Under the pieces are notes generated by a model, which saw only the letters and a program-made list of their open reading frames with translations, did no database searches and had not been told where the DNA came from. Below are positions 58,307-64,000 of a stretch of DNA of 64,000 nucleotides, piece by piece. Source of the DNA: CAG-177 sp003514385 (GTDB lineage Bacteria > Bacillota > Clostridia > Oscillospirales > Acutalibacteraceae); assembly GCA_051920445.1 (NCBI GenBank), contig JBPPLN010000001.1:1550001-1614000 (forward strand). The letters are read 5' to 3'. Numbering within the stretch: the stretch's first letter is position 1; each line of letters starts with the position of its first letter. A program made the translations under genes and the position numbers.

Positions 58307-58385
58307 AAAAAGGAGAACGAGGAAACACCCGGAGGCGTTGAAAGAAAAGAAGCAATGCCCGCCAATTATTAAGGAGGCGCAAACA

Positions 58386-58697
58386 ATGGCAGCAAAGGGA
58401 AAAATCAGAATCAGACTCAAGGGCTATGACCACAACCTCGTCGACAAGGCGGCGGAGAAGATCGTAGAGACCGCAAAGAGAACCGATGCTCAGGTCTCAG
58501 GTCCCGTACCGCTCCCGACAGAGAAGGAAGTCGTTACCGTCCTTCGCGCAGTCCACAAGTACAAGGACTCCCGCGAGCAGTTTGAGCAGCGTACACACAA
58601 AAGGCTCATAGACATCATCAGACCTTCAGCAAAGACTGTTGAAGCTCTTACCGGTCTTGAGCTTCCCGCAGGCGTGGATATAGAGATCAAACTCTAA
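58386..58697 (+). CDS. rpsJ: 30S ribosomal protein S10
   Basis: A 103-residue ribosomal protein, first of the operon. KIRIRLKGYDHNLVDKAAEKIVETAKRTDAQVSGPVPLPT, DSREQFEQRTHKRLIDI and the final LPAGVDIEIKL are invariant S10 features. The start ATG 58386 follows AAGGAGG; longer upstream frames are leader. S10 also forms the NusB antitermination complex. Confidence 0.97.
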   Translation: MAAKGKIRIRLKGYDHNLVDKAAEKIVETAKRTDAQVSGPVPLPTEKEVVTVLRAVHKYKDSREQFEQRTHKRLIDIIRPSAKTVEALTGLELPAGVDIEIKL

Positions 58698-58792
58698 TAC
58701 ATTATATATATGCGCGAGAGCGCAGATATTATGTACGCCGCAGGTCAAGTTGGCGAGAGCCAACCAATAACCTAAAGGAGGAGAAAGGAACT

Positions 58793-59428
58793 ATGCAAAA
58801 AGCACTCATCGGAAAGAAGATCGGCATGACTCAGATCTTCGATGCAAACGGAAACGTTGTTCCCGTAACAGTCGTCGAGGCAGGCCCCTGCTCTGTCGTT
58901 ATGAAGAAGACTGTTGAAAACGACGGCTACGAAGCTGTTCAGCTCGGCTTCGGCGACGTCAAAGTTCAGAGAGTCAACAAGCCCATGAAGGGTCACTTCG
59001 ACAAGGCGGGCACAGCCCCCAAGAAGTCCCTCAGAGAGTTCAGACTTGACGATCAGTCGAGCCTCAACGTGGGCGATATCCTCAAGGCCGACGTTTTCGC
59101 TGTTGGCGATCACGTTGACGTTGTCGGTACAAGCAAAGGTAAGGGCACCGCAGGCGCCATCAAGAGATGGAACTTCTCCAGACTCAAGATGACTCACGGT
59201 ACCGGACCCAACGCAAGACACGCCGGTTCTCTCGGCGCGTGCAGCGATCCCTCGAGAGTTTACAAGGGAAAGAAGCTCGCAGGTCACCTCGGCCACGAGA
59301 GAGTTACTATCCAGAATCTTGACATTGTCAAGGTCGACGCTGAGAACAACCTTATCGCTATCAAGGGCGGCATCCCCGGCCCCAAGGGCGGCATCGTTCT
59401 CATCAGAGACAGCGTTAAGAATGTGTAA
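58793..59428 (+). CDS. rplC: 50S ribosomal protein L3
   Basis: A 211-residue protein that starts peptidyl-transferase-centre assembly. LIGKKIGMTQIFDANG at the N-terminus, the central GTSKGKGTAGAIKRWNF and the C-terminal GPKGGIVLIRDSVK are diagnostic. A 95-base gap separates it from rpsJ and ends with AAAGGAGG. Confidence 0.97.
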   Translation: MQKALIGKKIGMTQIFDANGNVVPVTVVEAGPCSVVMKKTVENDGYEAVQLGFGDVKVQRVNKPMKGHFDKAGTAPKKSLREFRLDDQSSLNVGDILKADVFAVGDHVDVVGTSKGKGTAGAIKRWNFSRLKMTHGTGPNARHAGSLGACSDPSRVYKGKKLAGHLGHERVTIQNLDIVKVDAENNLIAIKGGIPGPKGGIVLIRDSVKNV

Positions 59429-59445
59429 GAAAGGAGTAGAGTTTA

Positions 59446-60069
59446 ATGCCTAATTATTCAGTTTTTGACAAGACCGGCAAGAAGGTATCGGACATTGCCC
59501 TTTCGGACGCGATCTTCGCAATCACCCCGAACGCTTCGGCAATGCACCTCTGTGTGGTAGCATATTTGGCAAACCAGCGCCAGGGCACTCAGTCTACCCT
59601 TACACGCGCTGAAGTCAGAGGCGGCGGCAAGAAGCCCTGGAGACAGAAGGGTTCAGGCCGCGCAAGACAGGGCTCCATCAGAAGCCCGCAGTGGACCCAC
59701 GGCGGTATCGCACTCGGCCCCAAGCCCCGTGAGTACGGCAAGACAGTCAACAAGAAGGTCAGAAGACTCGCTATGAAGTCTGCTCTTTCCTCCAAGGTCG
59801 CAGCTGAGGAGCTTATCGTCCTCGACAGCCTTGAGATGAACGAGATCAAGACCAAGGAAGTTGTCAGCGTTCTCAAGGCTCTTGAGACCGGTAAGAAGGT
59901 TCTCATCGTCCTTCCCGAGAAGAACGAGACCGTCTACAGAAGCGCTCGCAACATCAAGGGCGTCAAGACCACTCTTGTCAGCACACTCAATGTTTACGAT
60001 ATCCTCAACTGCGATTCTCTCGTAGTGCTCAAGGATGCCGTATCGAAGATTGAGGAGGTATACGCATGA
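59446..60069 (+). CDS. rplD: 50S ribosomal protein L4
   Basis: A 207-residue protein. The long exit-tunnel loop is visible as TRAEVRGGGKKPWRQKGSGRARQGSIRSPQWTHGGIALGPKPREY (about 45-90). In proteobacteria L4 represses this operon by binding the leader; whether it does so here is unknown. The stop overlaps the rplW start (ATGA). Confidence 0.97.
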   Translation: MPNYSVFDKTGKKVSDIALSDAIFAITPNASAMHLCVVAYLANQRQGTQSTLTRAEVRGGGKKPWRQKGSGRARQGSIRSPQWTHGGIALGPKPREYGKTVNKKVRRLAMKSALSSKVAAEELIVLDSLEMNEIKTKEVVSVLKALETGKKVLIVLPEKNETVYRSARNIKGVKTTLVSTLNVYDILNCDSLVVLKDAVSKIEEVYA

Positions 60070-60362
60070 GCAAGATAGCACAGGACATCATCCTTCGTCC
60101 TATCATCACCGAGGAGAGCATGCTCGGTACAGCGGACAAGAAGTACACCTTCTCCGTTGCCAAGGACGCAAACAAGATAGAGATCGCCAAGGCAGTTGAA
60201 GAGCTCTTCAAGGTCGAAGTCAAGAGCGTCAACACCGTTAACTGCCGCGGCAAGAAGCGCCGCTACGGCCGTTTCGAGGGATTCACTTCCTCGTGGAAAA
60301 AGGCTATAGTGACCCTTACGGAGAACTCCAAGACCATCGAGTTCTTCGACGGCATGATGTAA
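60066..60362 (+). CDS. rplW: 50S ribosomal protein L23
   Basis: A 98-residue tunnel-exit protein that docks SRP and trigger factor. DIILRPIITEESMLGTADKKYTFSV and VEVKSVNTVNCRGKKRRYGRFEGF are typical. Four-base overlap with rplD. Confidence 0.96.
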   Translation: MSKIAQDIILRPIITEESMLGTADKKYTFSVAKDANKIEIAKAVEELFKVEVKSVNTVNCRGKKRRYGRFEGFTSSWKKAIVTLTENSKTIEFFDGMM

Positions 60363-60439
60363 TAATCAACCAATAATCCGGCGGTAAAGTATGGAGGGTC
60401 GACACCTCCGCAAAGCCGCTATGAGGAGAGTGAAACCAA

Positions 60440-61273
60440 ATGTCGATCAGAGTTTACAAGCCGACAACAAACGGTCGCCGTAACATGTCGGTCACAGATT
60501 ACTCCGGGCTGTCAAAGGTTGCTCCCGAGAGAAGCCTTCTTGCTCCTCTCTCCAAGAACTCCGGACGCAACAGCTACGGCAGAATCACCGTTCGCCATCG
60601 CGGCGGCGGAAACCGCAGAAAGTATCGTATAATCGACTTCAAGCGCGATAAGTTCGATGTTTCTGCAACTGTTAAAACACTTGAGTACGATCCCAACCGT
60701 TCAGCTCATATAGCTCTGCTTGAGTATGCCGACGGCGAGAAGAGATACATCCTCGCTCCCGCAGGCCTCGCAGTGGGCGACACGGTTGTCGCAGGCCCCG
60801 ATGCCGATATCAAGGTCGGCAACGCACTTCCCCTGACCAACATCCCCACCGGTACTTTCGTTCACAACGTTGAGCTTTATCCCGGCAGAGGCGGTCAGCT
60901 GGCAAGAGCGGCGGGCAACTCCGCACAGCTCATGGCTAAGGAAGGCGCATACGCCCTTCTTCGTCTGCCCTCGGGCGAGCTGAGAAACGTTCCCGCTTCC
61001 TGCATGGCAACAGTCGGCCAGGTCGGCAACGTTGACCACGAGAATGTCAAGATCGGTAAGGCAGGCCGCAGCCGTCACCTCGGCTGGAGACCCACCGTCC
61101 GCGGCTCCGTCATGAACCCGAACGACCACCCGCACGGCGGCGGTGAGGGCAAGAGCCCGATCGGTAGACCCGGTCCCTGCACTCCGTGGGGCAAGCCCGC
61201 ACTCGGCTATAAGACGAGAAACACCAAGAAGGCCTCCGATAAGCTTATCGTGAAGCGCCGCAACGGCAAGTAA
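60440..61273 (+). CDS. rplB: 50S ribosomal protein L2
   Basis: A 277-residue protein needed for subunit joining and peptidyl transfer. NSYGRITVRHRGGGNRRKYRIIDF, VELYPGRGGQLARAAGNSAQLMAKEG and the C-terminal VRGSVMNPNDHPHGGGEGKSPIGRPGPCTPWGKPALGYKTR are invariant. A 77-base gap before it ends with GAGGAG. Confidence 0.98.
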   Translation: MSIRVYKPTTNGRRNMSVTDYSGLSKVAPERSLLAPLSKNSGRNSYGRITVRHRGGGNRRKYRIIDFKRDKFDVSATVKTLEYDPNRSAHIALLEYADGEKRYILAPAGLAVGDTVVAGPDADIKVGNALPLTNIPTGTFVHNVELYPGRGGQLARAAGNSAQLMAKEGAYALLRLPSGELRNVPASCMATVGQVGNVDHENVKIGKAGRSRHLGWRPTVRGSVMNPNDHPHGGGEGKSPIGRPGPCTPWGKPALGYKTRNTKKASDKLIVKRRNGK

Positions 61274-61294
61274 GTCGAGAAAGGAGCAGAAATA

Positions 61295-61576
61295 ATGGGC
61301 AGAAGCGTTAAAAAAGGACCTTTCGTGCAGCCTAAACTGCTCGAGAGAGTCGTGGAGATGAACAAGTCCGGCAACAAGCAGGTTCTCAAGACCTGGAGCC
61401 GCAGCTCCACAATCTTTCCCGAATTTGTCGGCCACACCTTCGCTGTTCATGACGGACGCAAGCATGTCCCCGTGTATGTAACAGAGGATATGGTTGGACA
61501 TAAACTCGGTGAATTCGCACCGACCAGAACTTTCAAGGGTCATGCGGGTTCCAAAACAACAAATAACGGTAAATAA
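61295..61576 (+). CDS. rpsS: 30S ribosomal protein S19
   Basis: A 93-residue protein of the 30S head. MGRSVKKGPFVQPKLLERV, KTWSRSSTIFPEFVGHTFAVHDGRKHVPVYVTEDMVGHKLGEFAPTRTFKGHAG are the full signature. Confidence 0.97.
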   Translation: MGRSVKKGPFVQPKLLERVVEMNKSGNKQVLKTWSRSSTIFPEFVGHTFAVHDGRKHVPVYVTEDMVGHKLGEFAPTRTFKGHAGSKTTNNGK

Positions 61577-61599
61577 TCAGTCGAAAGGAGTGTGTAACA

Positions 61600-61950
61600 A
61601 TGCAGGATAATACAATGCCTCAGGCAGTGGCTAAGGCAAACTATGTGCGCATTGCTCCCCGCAAGGTTCAGATAGTTCTCGACCTTATCCGCAATCAGCC
61701 GGCAGACAAAGCGCTGGCAATTCTCAAACACACGCCCAAGGCTGCGTGTGAACCGCTTCTTAAACTTTTGAAGTCCGCTATAGCGAACGCTGAGAACAAG
61801 AACATGGACACTTCCAATCTTTACATCAGCGAGTGCACTGTAGGTCAGGGACCGACCCTCAAGAGAATAAGAGCGAGAGCTCAGGGCAGAGCGTTCAGAA
61901 TTAACAAGAAGACGTCGCACATCACCCTGGTGCTCAAGGAAGCGGAATAA
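61600..61950 (+). CDS. rplV: 50S ribosomal protein L22
   Basis: A 116-residue protein lining the exit tunnel. AKANYVRIAPRKVQIVLDLIRNQPADKALAIL at the N-terminus and the beta-hairpin tip GPTLKRIRARAQGRAFRINKKTSHITLVL are diagnostic. Changes in this hairpin cause macrolide resistance elsewhere; none stands out here. Confidence 0.97.
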   Translation: MQDNTMPQAVAKANYVRIAPRKVQIVLDLIRNQPADKALAILKHTPKAACEPLLKLLKSAIANAENKNMDTSNLYISECTVGQGPTLKRIRARAQGRAFRINKKTSHITLVLKEAE

Positions 61951-61969
61951 GCGAGGAGGAGGTTAAACA

Positions 61970-62659
61970 ATGGGACAGAAAATTAATCCCACCGGTCTTA
62001 GAATCGGTGTAATTAAAGACTGGGAGTCACGCTGGTACGCAGATCCCAAGGATTTCGGCGATACCCTCGTTGAAGATCACAAGCTGCGTGAATTCCTCCT
62101 TGAGCTCCTTGCTCCGGCAGGCGTGCCCAAGATCGAGATCGAGCGCAATTCCAAGAGAGTCAACATCAACATTTTCTGCGCAAAGCCCGGCATGGTTATA
62201 GGCAAGGGCGGCGCTGAGATAGAGAAGCTCAAGAAGCTCTGCGAGAGCAAGCTCGGCGGCAAAGAGGTTTCGCTCAACATCGTTGAAGTTAAGCAGCCCG
62301 ACCTTGACGCTCAGCTCGTCGCTGAGAACATCGCTTCTCAGCTTGAAAAAAGAGTTTCCTTCCGCCGTGCTCTCAAGCAGTCCATCGGACGCACTATGAG
62401 ACTTGGCGCAAGAGGTATAAAGACTCAGGTTTCCGGCCGTCTGGGCGGTGCGGAAATAGCACGTACAGAGCAGTATCATGAGGGTACTATCCCGCTGCAG
62501 ACCATCAGAGCCGACATCGACTATGGCTTCGCTGAGGCCAAGACCACTTACGGCCGCATCGGTGTTAAGGTCTGGATCTACAAGGGTGAGGTTCTTCATG
62601 ACAACCGCAGCAGCAATAACAGAAGAAGATCATCACGCAAGGAAGGGGGAGCTCGCTAA
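61970..62659 (+). CDS. rpsC: 30S ribosomal protein S3
   Basis: A 229-residue protein at the mRNA entry site. MGQKINPTGLRIGVIKDWESRWYAD, the KH-domain GMVIGKGGAEIEKLKKL and RTEQYHEGTIPLQTIRADIDYGFAEAKTTYGRIGVKVWIYKGE are present. The stop and the rplP start share one base (TAATG). Confidence 0.98.
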   Translation: MGQKINPTGLRIGVIKDWESRWYADPKDFGDTLVEDHKLREFLLELLAPAGVPKIEIERNSKRVNINIFCAKPGMVIGKGGAEIEKLKKLCESKLGGKEVSLNIVEVKQPDLDAQLVAENIASQLEKRVSFRRALKQSIGRTMRLGARGIKTQVSGRLGGAEIARTEQYHEGTIPLQTIRADIDYGFAEAKTTYGRIGVKVWIYKGEVLHDNRSSNNRRRSSRKEGGAR

Positions 62660-63087
62660 TGCTGTTACCCAAGAGAGTTAAGCACCGCAGGGTACAGAGA
62701 GGCAGAATGACCGGTAAGGCCATGAGAGGCAACAAGGTCTCTTACGGCGATTTCGGTCTCGTAGCTCTCGAGCCCGCCTGGATCACCGCTAACCAGATCG
62801 AGGCAGCCCGTATCGCAATGACCCGTTACATCAAGCGTGGCGGTCAGGTCTGGATAAAGATTTTCCCCGACAAGCCGGTAACCAAGAAGCCCGCTGAAAC
62901 CCGAATGGGTTCCGGTAAAGGTGCTCCCGAGTATTGGGTTGCCGTTGTTAAGCCCGGCAGAGTCATGTTTGAGATCGCCGGCGTTGATAAGGAGCTCGCA
63001 GAAGAGGCTATGCGTCTTGCTGCTCACAAGCTCCCCATCAAGTGCAAATTTGTAACTAAGGAAGAAACGGGTGGTGAACAGGAATGA
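62659..63087 (+). CDS. rplP: 50S ribosomal protein L16
   Basis: A 142-residue protein near the A site. MLLPKRVKHRRVQRGRMTGKAMRGNKVSYGDFGLVALEPAWITANQIEAARIAMTRYIKRGG and MGSGKGAPEYWVAVVKPGRVMFEIAGV are diagnostic. Overlaps rpmC by four bases. Confidence 0.98.
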   Translation: MLLPKRVKHRRVQRGRMTGKAMRGNKVSYGDFGLVALEPAWITANQIEAARIAMTRYIKRGGQVWIKIFPDKPVTKKPAETRMGSGKGAPEYWVAVVKPGRVMFEIAGVDKELAEEAMRLAAHKLPIKCKFVTKEETGGEQE

Positions 63088-63287
63088 AAGCCAGTGAAAT
63101 AAGAAAACTTTCCGCCAAAGAGCTGGATGCTAAGCTGCTTGAGTTAAAGGATGAGCTTTTCAAACTGCGCTTCCAGCAGGCTGTTAACCAGCTCGACAAC
63201 CCGATGCGAATCAGTGCCGTCAAGAAGGACATAGCGCGCATTAAGACAGTTCAGCGCGATATCGAGCTTCACGGCGCCAATTCGTGA
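63084..63287 (+). CDS. rpmC: 50S ribosomal protein L29
   Basis: A 67-residue coiled-coil protein at the tunnel exit (EIRKLSAKELDAKLLELKDELFKLRFQQAVNQLDNPMRI...KKDIARIKTV). Overlaps rplP by four bases. Confidence 0.96.
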   Translation: MKASEIRKLSAKELDAKLLELKDELFKLRFQQAVNQLDNPMRISAVKKDIARIKTVQRDIELHGANS

Positions 63288-63307
63288 TGAAAGGGAGGTC
63301 AACACTT

Positions 63308-63562
63308 ATGGAAAGAAACCTCAGAAAAACTCGCGTTGGCATTGTGACCAGCGATAAGATGGATAAGACTGTTGTCGTCTCCATCAAGGATAGGGTAAAG
63401 CATCCGCTTTACAAGAAGATCGTTAACCGCACCATCAAGCTCAAGGCTCATGATGAGAACAACACCTGCGGAATCGGCGACCGTGTCCTCGTCATGGAGA
63501 CCCGCCCGATGTCCAAGGACAAGAGATGGCGCGTAGTTGAGATCATCGAGAAGGCTAAATAA
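63308..63562 (+). CDS. rpsQ: 30S ribosomal protein S17
   Basis: An 84-residue OB-fold protein. RNLRKTRVGIVTSDKMDKTVVVSI and VKHPLYKKIVNRTIKLKAHDENNTCGIGDRVLVMETRPMSKDKRWRVVEI are diagnostic. ATG 63308 has a GGGAGG site; an earlier ATG pair at 63284 is unlikely. Confidence 0.96.
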   Translation: MERNLRKTRVGIVTSDKMDKTVVVSIKDRVKHPLYKKIVNRTIKLKAHDENNTCGIGDRVLVMETRPMSKDKRWRVVEIIEKAK

Positions 63563-63592
63563 TTTTTTGGTAACAGTAAGGAGGCAGACACT

Positions 63593-63961
63593 GTGATACA
63601 GCAACAGAGTTACCTCAAGGTTGCCGACAACACCGGCGCGAAGGAGATTATGTGCATTCGCGTTCTCGGAGGTTCCGGCAGGAGGTATGCCAATATCGGC
63701 GACGTCATAGTTGCTTCGGTTAAAAAAGCAGCACCCGGCGGCGTAGTTAAAAAAGGCGAGGTCGTTAAGGCAGTCGTAGTTCGTACTGCAAAAGGAGTTC
63801 GCCGTGATGACGGCACCTACATTCGCTTCGATGAGAATGCAGCTGTTATCATCAAAGAAGACAAAAATCCCAAAGGCACTCGTATCTTTGGACCGGTAGC
63901 GAGAGAGCTGCGTGAGAAAGATTATCTCAAGATTCTCTCTCTGGCTCCCGAAGTGCTTTAA
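63593..63961 (+). CDS. rplN: 50S ribosomal protein L14
   Basis: A 122-residue protein at the subunit interface. The start is GTG 63593, preceded by AAGGAGG. QSYLKVADNTGAKEIMCIRVLGG and GTRIFGPVARELREKDYLKILSLAPEVL are the L14 signature. Confidence 0.97.
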   Translation: MIQQQSYLKVADNTGAKEIMCIRVLGGSGRRYANIGDVIVASVKKAAPGGVVKKGEVVKAVVVRTAKGVRRDDGTYIRFDENAAVIIKEDKNPKGTRIFGPVARELREKDYLKILSLAPEVL

Positions 63962-63976
63962 GGCGGAGGTGCAACG

Positions 63977-64000
63977 ATGAGTAATAAGGTTCATGTTAAG
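63977..64000 (+). CDS. rplX: 50S ribosomal protein L24, first codons (cut by window end)
   Basis: ATG 63977 follows GGCGGAGGT and opens MSNKVHVK. L24 always follows L14 in this operon, and these residues fit its N-terminus; only eight codons are visible. Confidence 0.75.

Noticed and set aside
58176..58385. N-terminal extension of S10
   Set aside because: The 70 extra residues are encoded by the structured leader, including the terminator, and rpsJ has its own ribosome site at the normal start.

Overview
The window looks like a chromosome segment of an uncultured gut-type Clostridia, most likely Oscillospirales/Ruminococcaceae. The reasons are strong AGGAGG ribosome sites, TTG/GTG starts, a clostridial S10 ribosomal operon, a split transketolase, energy-coupled thiamine uptake, a two-gene SUF-type Fe-S system, and many cytosolic glycoside hydrolases. 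No rRNA or CRISPR array is present.

Layout. 0-7 kb: the 3' end of a class-III aminotransferase, a split transketolase, an SCP2-like protein, an amidohydrolase and a permease. 7-11.6 kb: a DUF2975/HTH/lipoprotein operon, a tyrosine phosphatase, a cysteine hydrolase, an MFS gene destroyed by an internal deletion, a Nudix hydrolase and a CorA-like channel. 11.6-14.5 kb: a sulfur module (cysK, mnmA, Rrf2 regulator) preceded by a perfect inverted repeat flanking the -35 box, a 37-codon cysteine-rich leader ORF and a terminator with an alternative fold. I read this as cysteine-sensing transcription attenuation. 14.5-18.3 kb: a lipoprotein, an alpha-L-rhamnosidase and three tRNAs (Met, Glu, Val). 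18.3-18.5 kb: a mirror-symmetric array of small palindromes separated by GTGAAAT / ATTTCAC. 18.6-28 kb: a SLOG protein, small HTH, MgtC and a CPA2 antiporter with a LysR regulator, an ECF sigma factor with its membrane partner, a DUF3048 protein, and serC-serA.

28.3-35.2 kb: an integrative mobilizable element of about 6.9 kb (TnpV, ECF sigma factor plus membrane anti-sigma-like cargo, MobA/MobL relaxase, candidate oriT, excisionase, HTH regulator, tyrosine integrase). It has split a family-2 glycosyltransferase gene; both halves are present and rejoin in frame across a shared 6-bp core. Beside it lies a C-terminal scrap of a CDP-glycerol glycerophosphotransferase, whose intact paralogue is at 50-52.7 kb.

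36-46.8 kb: TPP riboswitch-thiT, a radical SAM protein, a TVP38-type membrane protein, zapA-U32 peptidase-dut, an acyltransferase, an MFS transporter and sufC-sufBD. 47-57.8 kb: a zinc-ribbon/TPR membrane protein, cell-envelope glycosyltransferases, GH97 and GH16 enzymes, DegV, a HAD phosphatase and a membrane-anchored HTH regulator. 57.8-64 kb: a roughly 320-nt structured leader with an internal terminator, then the S10 operon (rpsJ to the first codons of rplX), running off the right edge.

The most interesting system is the cysteine-rich leader ORF/attenuator ahead of cysK-mnmA-rrf2. The next most interesting are the symmetric palindrome array at 18.3 kb and the glycosyltransferase-splitting element that carries its own sigma factor.
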